Shown here: piece after piece, positions 33,151 to 40,123 of the stretch
Layout: each line of letters opens with the position of its first letter
Numbering within the stretch: position 1 is the stretch's first letter
Origin: Nocardioides mangrovi
Lineage (GTDB): Bacteria; Actinomycetota; Actinomycetes; Propionibacteriales; Nocardioidaceae
Direction of reading: 5' to 3'
Assembly: GCF_020073815.1 (NCBI RefSeq)
Contig: NZ_JAIQZJ010000001.1
Coordinates: 620,001 to 684,000, forward strand
DNA length: 64,000 nt
The notes under the pieces: generated by a model
The model's database searches: none
Told to the model about the DNA's origin: nothing
What the model saw: the letters and a program-made list of their open reading frames with translations, nothing else
Translations under genes and position numbers: made by a program

Positions 33151-34727
33151 ACCTCGTGCTTGCGCAGGCCGAAGGTGACGCCGTCGACGAGGGCGCCCCA
33201 GGACGCCTCGATGACGTTGGCGCCGACGCCGACGGTGACCCAGGAGGACTCGCCGTCGCTGGTCTCGATGAGCACGCGGGTGATCGCGTCGGTGCCGTGG
33301 CCCTGGTCGAGGATGCGCACCTTGTAGTCGATCAGCTCGAGCTTGGCGATGTCCGGGTAGGCCTGCTCGATCGCGGCGCGCAGCGCCTGGTCGAGGGCGT
33401 TGACCGGGCCATTGCCCTCGCCGGTGACGACGTACCGGACGCCGTCGGCGAGGAGCTTCACGGTCGCCTCGGAGACGGCGTCGTCGCCGGGCCGGGTCTC
33501 GGTGATGACGCGCCACGACTCGACGTCGAAGTACGACGGGCGCCGCCCCTCGACCTCCTCGAGAAGCAGCAGCTCGAAGGAGGCGTCGGCGGCCTCGAAG
33601 GTGTAGCCGCGCGACTCCAGTACCTTGACCCGCTCGGTGATCCGGGTCACCAGGTCGCGGTCGCCGGAGAGGTCGAAGCCGAGCTCGCGCCCCTTGAGCT
33701 CGATCGAGGCGCGGCCGGCCATGTCGGAGACGAGCAGGCGCATGTCGTTGCCGACACCGGCGGGGTCCATGTGCTGGTAGAGGTTCGGGTCGACCTTGAT
33801 CGCGCTGGCGTGCAGGCCGGCCTTGTGGGCGAAGGCCGAGCTGCCGACGTACGGCTGCCGCGACGCGGGCGGGAAGTTGGTGACCTCGGCGACCGCGTGC
33901 GCGATCCGGGTCGCCTCGCCGAGCAGGCCCGGCGGGAGCACCGTCCGGTCCAGCTTGAGCTCGAGGTTGGCGACCACCGCGACCAGGTCGGCGTTGCCGG
34001 TGCGCTCGCCGTAGCCGTTGATGCAGCCCTGCACGTGCGAGGCGCCGGCGTCGACGGCGGCGAGCGAGTTGGCGACGGCGCAGCCGGTGTCGTTGTGCGC
34101 GTGGATGCCGACGCGGACGCCGGTCGACTCGATGACGTCGTGCACGGTGTCGGAGACCCAGGACGGCAGCATCCCGCCGTTGGTGTCGCAGAGCGCGATC
34201 ACCGAGGCGCCCGCGTCGTACGCCGTGCGGAGCACCTCGAGCGCGTAGTCGCGGTTATCCCGGTAGCCGTTGAAGAAGTGCTCGGCGTCGAGGAAGACCT
34301 CCTGACCCTCGGCGCGCAGGTGGGAGACGGTGTCGCGGATCATCGCGAGGTTCTCCTCGAGCGTGGTCCGCAGCGCGAGCTCGACGTGCCGGTCGTGCGA
34401 CTTGGCCACCAGCGTCACGACCGGGGCACCGCTGTCGCGCAGCGCCGCGACCAGCGGGTCGTCGGCGGCCTTCACCCCGGCACGGCGGGTGGCGCCGAAG
34501 GCCGCGAGCTTCGCGTGCTTGAGGTCGAGCTCCTGCTGGGCGCGCCGGAAGAACTCCGTGTCCTTCGGGTTGGCGCCCGGCCAGCCGCCCTCGATGTAGC
34601 CGACCCCCAGGCCGTCGAGCTGGCGCGCGATGGACAGCTTGTCGGCGACGGTGAGGTTGAGGCCCTCCTGCTGCGCGCCGTCGCGCAGGGTGGTGTCGTA
34701 GACGTGGAAGCCGCCGTGCAGGTCCAT
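33147..34727 (-). CDS. cimA: Citramalate synthase
   Basis: A 526-residue enzyme of the LeuA family that condenses pyruvate with acetyl-CoA to (R)-citramalate, the entry to 2-ketobutyrate and isoleucine without threonine. HMGL-like barrel with DTTLRDGAQQEG at 11-22, EGGWPGANPKD (the G-W-P-G loop marks CimA over LeuA), IHAHNDTGCAVANSLAAVDAG metal site and GYGERTGNADL; a LeuA-type C-terminal regulatory domain begins near 400 (LELIDYKVRILDQGHGTDAITRV), where Ile would bind. It is preceded by an attenuator with an Ile-rich leader peptide. Confidence 0.94.
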   Translation of the reverse strand: MDLHGGFHVYDTTLRDGAQQEGLNLTVADKLSIARQLDGLGVGYIEGGWPGANPKDTEFFRRAQQELDLKHAKLAAFGATRRAGVKAADDPLVAALRDSGAPVVTLVAKSHDRHVELALRTTLEENLAMIRDTVSHLRAEGQEVFLDAEHFFNGYRDNRDYALEVLRTAYDAGASVIALCDTNGGMLPSWVSDTVHDVIESTGVRVGIHAHNDTGCAVANSLAAVDAGASHVQGCINGYGERTGNADLVAVVANLELKLDRTVLPPGLLGEATRIAHAVAEVTNFPPASRQPYVGSSAFAHKAGLHASAIKVDPNLYQHMDPAGVGNDMRLLVSDMAGRASIELKGRELGFDLSGDRDLVTRITERVKVLESRGYTFEAADASFELLLLEEVEGRRPSYFDVESWRVITETRPGDDAVSEATVKLLADGVRYVVTGEGNGPVNALDQALRAAIEQAYPDIAKLELIDYKVRILDQGHGTDAITRVLIETSDGESSWVTVGVGANVIEASWGALVDGVTFGLRKHEV

Positions 34728-34768
34728 CGGGTTCTCTCTCGGTCGGTCAGCAAGCTGGTCGGAGCAAC

Positions 34769-34795
34769 AAAAAAACCTCTCGAGGACGAGAGGTT
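34769..34795 (-). terminator. Attenuator terminator upstream of cimA
   Basis: On the minus strand AACCTCTCG, loop TCCT, CGAGAGGTT, then a run of seven U: the best Rho-independent terminator in the window, yet placed 42 bases before the cimA start codon. That position makes sense only as a conditional (attenuation) terminator. It directly follows the leader peptide and a GC-rich hairpin. Confidence 0.9.
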
Positions 34796-34796
34796 G

Positions 34797-34833
34797 GCGC
34801 GTCGGGCTCTCCCGGGCGGGAGCGACGACGCGC
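34797..34833 (-). promoter_or_regulatory. Leader hairpin between Ile peptide and terminator
   Basis: GCGCGTCG (34833-34826, minus) pairs with CGACGCGC (34804-34797); inside, CTCCC/GGGAG form a second stem. The first arm begins at the last base of the leader stop codon, so a ribosome at that stop would cover it. A GAGAG in the inner stem (34811-34807) can pair with CTCTC of the terminator arm. This is consistent with alternative folds in attenuation. Confidence 0.7.
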
Positions 34834-34862
34834 TACGAAATGATGATCTCCTGGTGAGGCAC
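34833..34862 (-). CDS. Isoleucine leader peptide of cimA
   Basis: A ten-codon frame, GTG CCT CAC CAG GAG, then ATC ATC ATT TCG TAG, encoding Met-Pro-His-Gln-Glu-Ile-Ile-Ile-Ser. Three Ile codons in a row, just before two hairpins and a U-tract, are the classical mark of transcription attenuation by Ile-tRNA charging. The ribosome site is weak (GGTGG). No promoter is assigned with confidence, but it must lie in the 77 bases after the kinase stop. CimA leads to isoleucine, so the sensed amino acid fits the gene. Confidence 0.85.
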   Translation of the reverse strand: MPHQEIIIS

Positions 34863-34939
34863 GCCACCATCGTGCCACGCGACGCCCCCGTCGGCGAGGA
34901 GTCTCGCGATCTGGATCACGGGCTCGGCCACTGGCGGGA

Positions 34940-36511
34940 TCACGGCCGGTCGGACAGCGGGCGCCGGTCACCCGGCGTCCAGCTGGTGCCGTCGATGTCG
35001 ACGACCATCCCGAGCGCGACCCCGGCCGCGGTCACGAGCACGAGGGCGACCACCCACCGGCGCGGGTCGGCGGACAGCGGGTTCACCACCCGCGCGACGG
35101 GCCCGCGCAGCCGCGAGCCGCCCGGCCCCCACCACAGCGACACCGCGAGGGTGACGCCGCAGACGAAGAGCGCGAGCGCGACCCCGGTCGCGACGGCGTA
35201 GCAGATCAGCGCGGCCGACGCGGCCAGCGTCAGCCCCCACAGGCCCAGCAGCACCGCGCCCGGGATCGACTGCACGAGGTGCCAGGGCGCGGCGACGAGC
35301 AGCTGCACGCCGTCGTACCACTTGCGCCCCCGCAGCTGCCGGCGCTGACCGTGCGCGGACGCCGCGAGCGAGCCGCTGCGCAGCAGCCAGACCGCGAGCA
35401 GGAGGACGGACAGGCTGACCCAGGGGTACGCCGCGCAGGCGGCACCGACCACGACCGCGGCAGCGACCAGCAGCACCCCGCGCCGGAAGCGCTCGGCCGG
35501 CGCGACCCGCGGCTCGGCCGGGGCCGCGTCCCACGGCAGCGTCACGCCCTCCGGCGGCAGCGCGAGGGTGAACGGCTCGGCCTGCTCGTGGCCGGGCCAC
35601 ACGTCGGTCTGGTCGTCGGCCGCCGCCTGCGCGGCCAGCGCGAGCGGGACCGTGTAGGGGTCGTGCTCCGGTGCGGTCGGCGGCGCGACGGCGGGCCGCT
35701 CGGGCCGCGTCGTGAGCGGCCGCAACCAGGCCAGCACCTGCTCGAGCGTCGGGCGGTGGCGGGGCTCGGGGTCGAGCGCGGCCGCGACCACCTGGCGCAG
35801 GTCGTCGGGCAGCCCGTCGAGGTCGAACTGGCCGCGCCGGACCCGGTCCATGATCGCCATCGACGGGCCGCGGCCGAAGGGCGGTCGCCCGAGTCCGGCG
35901 TAGGCGACCGTCGCCGCCCACGAGTGCACGTCGGAGGCCTCGGTCGCGTCCTCGCCGTAGAGGATCTCGGGCGCGAGGTAGCCCGGGGTGCCGAGCAGCC
36001 AGCCGGTGTGGGTGAGCTTCGGGTCGTCGGCGACCCGGGCGAGCCCGAAGTCGATGAGGATCGGGGTCCGGCCCTCCATGAGCACGTTGGAGGGCTTCAC
36101 GTCGCGGTGCAGCACGCCGACGGCGTGCACCGACGCGATCCCCTCGGCGAGGCAGGCCGCGAGCCAGGAGAGGTCCGGCCCGGTGATCGCGCCCTCCTCG
36201 ACGACCAGGTCGTGCAGCGAGAGGCCGGGCACGTAGCGGGTCGCGACGTAGGGCACCTCGCCCCAGGGGTCGGCGTCGACGATCTCGGCCACCCACCGGC
36301 TGCGGATCCGGGACAGCGAGCCCACCTCGCGCGCGAGCCGCTGGCGGGCCTCCTGGTCGCCGACGATGTGCGGCCGCAGCACCTTCAGCGCGACCCGCTC
36401 CCCCTCGCCGCGACGGGCCAGGTGGACCACGCCCATGCCGCCCTCGCCGAGCGGCGCCAGCAGCGTGTAGCCGCCCACCGTGGGCCGGGGACCGGCGGGA
36501 GAGCTCGTCAC
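34940..36511 (-). CDS. Serine/threonine protein kinase with C-terminal membrane domain
   Basis: A 523-residue Hanks-type kinase with a GTG start. Gly-rich loop GEGGMG at 22-27, Lys43 in ALKVLRP, HRDVKPSN at 135-142, DFGLARV at 154-160 and LAPEILYG near 179-186; all catalytic residues are present. Residues 265-330 are Pro/Ala-rich linker, and the last 180 hold about five hydrophobic segments (near 330-365, 410-430, 435-460, 490-510). Unlike PknB there are no PASTA repeats; the tail is mostly in the membrane. Its context between cimA and ilvE is conserved-looking but unexplained. Confidence 0.9.
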   Translation of the reverse strand: MTSSPAGPRPTVGGYTLLAPLGEGGMGVVHLARRGEGERVALKVLRPHIVGDQEARQRLAREVGSLSRIRSRWVAEIVDADPWGEVPYVATRYVPGLSLHDLVVEEGAITGPDLSWLAACLAEGIASVHAVGVLHRDVKPSNVLMEGRTPILIDFGLARVADDPKLTHTGWLLGTPGYLAPEILYGEDATEASDVHSWAATVAYAGLGRPPFGRGPSMAIMDRVRRGQFDLDGLPDDLRQVVAAALDPEPRHRPTLEQVLAWLRPLTTRPERPAVAPPTAPEHDPYTVPLALAAQAAADDQTDVWPGHEQAEPFTLALPPEGVTLPWDAAPAEPRVAPAERFRRGVLLVAAAVVVGAACAAYPWVSLSVLLLAVWLLRSGSLAASAHGQRRQLRGRKWYDGVQLLVAAPWHLVQSIPGAVLLGLWGLTLAASAALICYAVATGVALALFVCGVTLAVSLWWGPGGSRLRGPVARVVNPLSADPRRWVVALVLVTAAGVALGMVVDIDGTSWTPGDRRPLSDRP

Positions 36512-36568
36512 GCGCCGAGGCTACCCGCGTCCGGGACGCCGGTCGGGGAGGGCGGCGTCGACACGACA

Positions 36569-36610
36569 GAAGGGCCTGGCTCCTCCTCGCTCGGAGGGGC
36601 CAGGCCCTTC
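36569..36610 (-). terminator. Strong hairpin between ilvE and the kinase
   Basis: GAAGGGCCTGGC (36569-36580) is mirrored exactly by 36599-36610; the 18-base interior also has CCTCC/GGAGG pairing, giving a long GC stem. It lies 91 bases past the ilvE stop on the minus strand and could end ilvE mRNA. It would also end any short transcript begun at the IdeR box at 36658-36676. Confidence 0.8.
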
Positions 36611-36657
36611 ACCGTCTGTCCGCTGGCGTTGTGGCGACGACGTCGGACAGGTCTATG

Positions 36658-36676
36658 TTAGGTGAGCCTAACCTTA
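36658..36676. promoter_or_regulatory. Second IdeR/DtxR-type iron box
   Basis: TTAGGTGAGCCTAACCTTA matches 17 of 19 consensus positions. It starts 25 bases past the ilvE stop on the minus strand, with no protein gene starting nearby except the kinase GTG 147 bases further on, beyond a strong hairpin. On the minus strand a TAACAT that fits the actinobacterial -10 (TAnnnT) overlaps the box end. Confidence 0.75.
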
Positions 36677-36700
36677 ACCCATGCCGGTCGTCGGTGCACG

Positions 36701-37789
36701 TCAGACGATGCGGTGCATCCAGCCGAAGGTGTCCTCGGCGCGGCCGAACTGGACGTCGACGAGCTGCTGGCGGATCTTCTGCCAGAGGCCCTCGCCCCCT
36801 TCGGGGGTGCCGACCGAGCCGCCGTCCCACTTGAGCTCCCCGACCGGGGTGACGACGGCAGCGGTGCCGCAGGCGAAGATCTCGATGATGTCGCCGGAGG
36901 CGACGCCCTCGCGCCACTCGTCGATGGAGAACTTCCGTTCCTCGACCTGGTGGCCCATCTTGCCGGCGAGCTCGATGATGCTGGCGCGGGTGATGCCCTC
37001 GAGGATGGTGCCGGTCTCGGGGGTGACCATCCGGCCGTCGGCGTAGACGAAGTACATGTTCATGCCGCCGAGCTCCTCGACGTACTTCCCCTCCTGGGCG
37101 TCGAGGAAGACGACCTGGTCGCAGCCGTGGCCGGAGGCCTCCTGCTGGGCGACCAGGGAGCTGGCGTAGTTGCCGCCGGTCTTGGCCGCGCCCATGCCGC
37201 CACGGCCGGCGCGGGTGTACTCCTCGGTGAGCCAGAGGCTGACCGGCTTCACGCCGCCCTTGAAGTAGGAGCCGGCGGGGCTGGCGATCACCATGAAGGT
37301 GACGTGCTGCGCCGGGCGCACCCCGAGGAAGGCCTCGGAGGCGAACATGAACGGCCGCAGGTAGAGGCTCTTCTCCCCCGACCCCTCGGCGGTCGTGTCC
37401 GGGACCCAGCGCTGGTCGACCTGGACGAGGGCGTCGACGGCCTGGACGAAGTCGGGGACGTCGAGGACCGGCAGCGCGAGGCGGTGGCTGGAGCGCACCA
37501 TGCGGGCGGCGTTCTCCTCCGGCCGGAAGGACCAGATGGAGCCGTCGGGGTGCCGGTAGGCCTTCATCCCCTCGAAGGTCTCCTGCGCGTAGTGCAGGAC
37601 CGCGGTCGCGGGGTCGAGGGTGAGGGGGCCGTAGGGCTCGATCCGCGCGTCGTGCCAGCCGGCGTCCGGGGTCCACTCGACCGTGAACATGTGGTCGGTG
37701 AAGTGGGTGCCGAAGCCGGGGTTGGCGAGGATCTCCGCGAGGCGCTCGTCCGAGACCGCCGCGCTCGACGTCGTGGTGCTGATCTCCAT
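36701..37789 (-). CDS. ilvE: Branched-chain amino acid aminotransferase
   Basis: A 362-residue PLP fold-type IV transaminase that interconverts Leu, Ile and Val with their 2-keto acids. HYAQETFEGMKAYRHPDG near 66-83, LRPFMFASEAFLGVRP, the PLP lysine K203 in GAAKTGGNYASSL, EELGGMNMYFVY, and TGTILEGITRASII near the cofactor phosphate. Length is normal for the actinobacterial IlvE. I start at the ATG of MEISTTTSS (37789). It is separated from leuB by a strong terminator, so it has its own promoter in the short 38-base gap or is driven by read-through. Confidence 0.95.
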   Translation of the reverse strand: MEISTTTSSAAVSDERLAEILANPGFGTHFTDHMFTVEWTPDAGWHDARIEPYGPLTLDPATAVLHYAQETFEGMKAYRHPDGSIWSFRPEENAARMVRSSHRLALPVLDVPDFVQAVDALVQVDQRWVPDTTAEGSGEKSLYLRPFMFASEAFLGVRPAQHVTFMVIASPAGSYFKGGVKPVSLWLTEEYTRAGRGGMGAAKTGGNYASSLVAQQEASGHGCDQVVFLDAQEGKYVEELGGMNMYFVYADGRMVTPETGTILEGITRASIIELAGKMGHQVEERKFSIDEWREGVASGDIIEIFACGTAAVVTPVGELKWDGGSVGTPEGGEGLWQKIRQQLVDVQFGRAEDTFGWMHRIV

Positions 37790-37826
37790 GGGGGACAACT
37801 TAGTAGGCCTTCCAGGTAAATGAGAC

Positions 37827-37856
37827 CGGCCGGGCACACCAAGGTGTGCCCGGCCG
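37827..37856 (-). terminator. Terminator after leuB
   Basis: CGGCCGGGCACACC (37827-37840), two bases, and its exact mirror 37843-37856: a 14-bp stem 25 bases past the leuB stop on the minus strand. No clear U-tract, but it is the expected end of leuB mRNA. Confidence 0.8.
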
Positions 37857-37880
37857 TCCGTGCGAATGGACGAAGAGGCG

Positions 37881-38954
37881 TCAGCTCGATACTCGAGCGG
37901 CGATGGCGTCGCCGATCTCGGAGGTACGGCGGGCCTCGCCCGAGCGGGCGGCGATGTCCTCGACGGCCGCGGCCTCGATGACGGCGGCGGCGTCGGCGTA
38001 CCCGAGGTGGTCGAGCAGCAGGGACGCGGAGAGGATCGCGGCGGTGGGGTCGGCCTTCTGCTGACCCGCGATGTCGGGCGCCGATCCGTGGACGGGCTCG
38101 AACATCGACGGCGTCGTCCGGTCGGGGTTGACGTTGCCGGACGCGGCGAGGCCGATGCCGCCGGTGATGGCGGCGGCGAGGTCGGTGATGATGTCGCCGA
38201 AGAGGTTGTCGGTGACGATCACGTCGAAGCGCGCGGGGTCGGTGGTCATGAAGATCGTGGCGGCGTCGATGTGCATGTAGTCCGTGGTCACCTCGGGGTA
38301 CTCCCCGGCGACCTCGTTGAACAGGCGCCACCACACGGCGCCGGCGTTGACGAGCACGTTGGTCTTGTGGACCAGGGTCAGCTTCTTGCGCGGGCGCCGC
38401 TGGGCGCGCGCGAAGGCGTCGCGGACGACGCGCTCGACACCGAAGGCGGTGTTGACCGAGACCTCGGTGGCGATCTCGTGCGGCGTGCCGACACGGAGTG
38501 CACCGCCGTTGCCGGTGTAGGGACCCTCGGTGCCCTCACGCACGACCACGAAGTCGACCTCGCCTGGGTCGGCAAGCGGGCCCGGGACGCCGGGGAAGAT
38601 GCGCGACGGCCGCAGGTTGACGTAGTGGTCGAGCTCGAAGCGCAGGCGCAGCAGCAGGCCGCGCTCGAGGATGCCGGGAGGCAGGTTCGGGTCGCCGGGC
38701 TTGCCGCCGACCGCGCCGAGGAGGATGGCGTCGTGCTCGCGGATCTCGCCGAGCACGGAGTCGGGCAGCACCTCGCCGGTCGCGAGGTAGCGCTCCGCGC
38801 CGAGGTCGTAGCGGGTCTGCTCGAACTTCACGCCGGCAGGGGACGCGACCTCGAGCACCTTGAGGGCCTCGGCGGTCACCTCCTGCCCGATGCCGTCGCC
38901 GGGGATGACGGCGAGCCTGATGGCGCCGGTGGCCGAGTTCGAGTCAGTGGTCAT
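37881..38954 (-). CDS. leuB: 3-isopropylmalate dehydrogenase
   Basis: A 357-residue beta-decarboxylating dehydrogenase for leucine synthesis; with citramalate-derived methylmalate it would also serve isoleucine. [15 protein letters not shown] at the N-terminus, [15 protein letters not shown] and [15 protein letters not shown] (substrate-binding), [13 protein letters not shown] (catalytic Lys), [29 protein letters not shown] (metal and NAD site) and [29 protein letters not shown]. Start at the ATG 38954. A 45-residue open frame ends 10 bases upstream and may be cotranscribed. Confidence 0.96.
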   Translation of the reverse strand: MTTDSNSATGAIRLAVIPGDGIGQEVTAEALKVLEVASPAGVKFEQTRYDLGAERYLATGEVLPDSVLGEIREHDAILLGAVGGKPGDPNLPPGILERGLLLRLRFELDHYVNLRPSRIFPGVPGPLADPGEVDFVVVREGTEGPYTGNGGALRVGTPHEIATEVSVNTAFGVERVVRDAFARAQRRPRKKLTLVHKTNVLVNAGAVWWRLFNEVAGEYPEVTTDYMHIDAATIFMTTDPARFDVIVTDNLFGDIITDLAAAITGGIGLAASGNVNPDRTTPSMFEPVHGSAPDIAGQQKADPTAAILSASLLLDHLGYADAAAVIEAAAVEDIAARSGEARRTSEIGDAIAARVSS

Positions 38955-38964
38955 GGACGTGAGG

Positions 38965-39102
38965 CTAGTTGTCGTCCGGACGCTGACCGCCGTTGTCCCG
39001 CAGGTCGAGCGAGGCCTGGACGGCGGCGGAGATGTTCTCGTGGCTGCGCGGGTTGTCGGGGTGGTGCTGGGCGGGTCCCCACTCGGGGTACATGTCGTAC
39101 AT
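38965..39102 (-). CDS. Small conserved-looking protein upstream of leuB
   Basis: A 45-residue frame beginning [20 protein letters not shown], followed by a helix-like [17 protein letters not shown]. The ATG has AAGGAAAGAG 8 bases upstream, a better ribosome site than many genes here, and the composition is clearly protein-like (aromatic start, amphipathic helix). It ends 10 bases before leuB. I do not know its function. It could be a real small protein or a regulatory leader of leuB. Confidence 0.6.
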   Translation of the reverse strand: MYDMYPEWGPAQHHPDNPRSHENISAAVQASLDLRDNGGQRPDDN

Positions 39103-39335
39103 CGGTCTGCTCTTTCCTTGCGAGCCGCCCCCTGGACGGCGGTGGATGTGTCGTGGTGTTCCATTCGGCTCGGTACGCCTGGAACGAAGACACTCCGTGG
39201 CAAAGATCGGAGCGGGCTCGTGGATCACACGAGTGCTGACACCCAGCAGAGATGCGGATCGCGCGGATCTGTGGAGGAGATCCAGCCGCGGGGGTCTTCG
39301 ATCGAGACGTACCGAGAGACCCGCAACGCCGAACA

Positions 39336-39371
39336 CCGCGGCGAGGTGGCCTCTCTCAGGCCTCGCCGCGG
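39336..39371 (-). promoter_or_regulatory. Hairpin overlapping the possible leuB leader peptide
   Basis: CCGCGGCGAGG (minus strand, 39371-39361) pairs with CCTCGCCGCGG (39346-39336), an 11-bp stem with a 14-base loop. The first arm lies within the last codons of the leader frame, so ribosome position would decide if it forms. No U-tract follows. Confidence 0.6.
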
Positions 39372-39400
39372 CAGTCGATGAGTACGAAGACGCTCCGCAT
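39356..39400 (-). CDS. Possible branched-chain leader peptide upstream of leuB
   Basis: A 15-codon frame, ATG CGG AGC GTC TTC GTA then CTC ATC GAC TGC and on to TGA, encodes MRSVFVLIDCRGEA with Val-Phe-Val-Leu-Ile in a row. A TACGGT (-10-like) ends 9 bases before the ATG, so the message could be nearly leaderless. A hairpin overlaps its 3' codons. It resembles ilvB/leuA leader peptides of actinobacteria, but lies about 450 bases before leuB and no terminator is clear. Confidence 0.4.
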   Translation of the reverse strand: MRSVFVLIDCRGEA

Positions 39401-39499
39401 GGTGATGAAACCGTACGGTAACTCCCGCCTCCCGACCACGACATTTCGCAGAGTGTTCGCGATTCGAGACGGATGTCTCTCGATGAGAGACTGCCGAGC

Positions 39500-40066
39500 A
39501 TGAGTGCTCCCCCGGACCTGCCCGAGATCGTGCAGCGTGCGTTCGACGTCTCCCGCAAGGCGGGCTACGTGTCGTTCTGCCGCAACGAGACCGGCCGGCT
39601 GCTCGCGGCGCTGGCCGCGACGCGGAAGGGGACGATGGCCGAGTTCGGCACCGGGTGCGGGGTCGGTACGGCGTGGCTGCGCTCCGGCGTACGCGGCGAC
39701 GCCCGCATCCTCACCGCCGAGCTGAACGAGAAGCTCGCCGACGCGGCGGCCGAGATCTTCACCGACGACCCGCAGGTCGAGGTGCGCTCGGCGGACTGGT
39801 CGACGCTGCTCGACCAAGGCCCCTTCTCGCTGCTCTTCCTCGACTCCGGCGAGCCCACCGAGGTCGGCGTCGACTCCGTGGCCGACCTCCTGGAGGAGGG
39901 CGGCATCGTCGTGCTCGACGACTTCACCCCGTGCGAGCAGTGGCCGCCGGTCAGCTACGGCCGGGTCGACACCCTGCGCGAGCAGTGGCTCACCGACGAC
40001 CGCTTCACCGCGGTCGAGGTGATGGTGGCGCCGGACGCGTCCGTCGTCCTCGCGACCCGGCGCTGA
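39500..40066 (+). CDS. Class I SAM-dependent O-methyltransferase
   Basis: A 188-residue methyltransferase of the small O-MT type (like MTB Rv0187 or Rv1703c relatives). Motif I is MAEFGTGCGVGTAWL at 46-60; ILTAELNEKLADAAAEIF holds the acidic residue for SAM ribose; LLFLDSGEP and GGIVVLDDFTPCEQWP follow. Start at the ATG of MSAPPDLPEIV (39500), preferred over an upstream frame because of the usual family N-terminus. Substrate unknown. Confidence 0.88.
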   Translation: MSAPPDLPEIVQRAFDVSRKAGYVSFCRNETGRLLAALAATRKGTMAEFGTGCGVGTAWLRSGVRGDARILTAELNEKLADAAAEIFTDDPQVEVRSADWSTLLDQGPFSLLFLDSGEPTEVGVDSVADLLEEGGIVVLDDFTPCEQWPPVSYGRVDTLREQWLTDDRFTAVEVMVAPDASVVLATRR

Positions 40067-40123
40067 TCGTCGGTCCCGCAGGTCTTGCCGGTGCGCCAGC
40101 CCTGAGCGCTAGCATGCGCATCC

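Larger units (their letters stand above)
39103..39499. other. 397-bp gap: leuB 5' region and O-methyltransferase promoter
   Basis: This stretch between divergent genes has lower GC than its surroundings in parts. On the minus strand it holds a possible leader peptide (39356-39400), an 11-bp hairpin (39336-39371) and two smaller hairpins (GGATCT/AGATCC near 39268-39286, CTCGTG/CACGAG near 39217-39233). No further protein gene is credible on either strand. Confidence 0.5.

Noticed and set aside
34797..34862. A T-box riboswitch for cimA
   Set aside because: No specifier loop, T-box sequence or long structured leader fits in 77 bases upstream, and the Ile-codon leader peptide plus terminator explain the region.
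36658..36676. Iron box as the promoter operator of ilvE
   Set aside because: It lies after the ilvE stop, not before its start at 37789, so it cannot be the ilvE operator.
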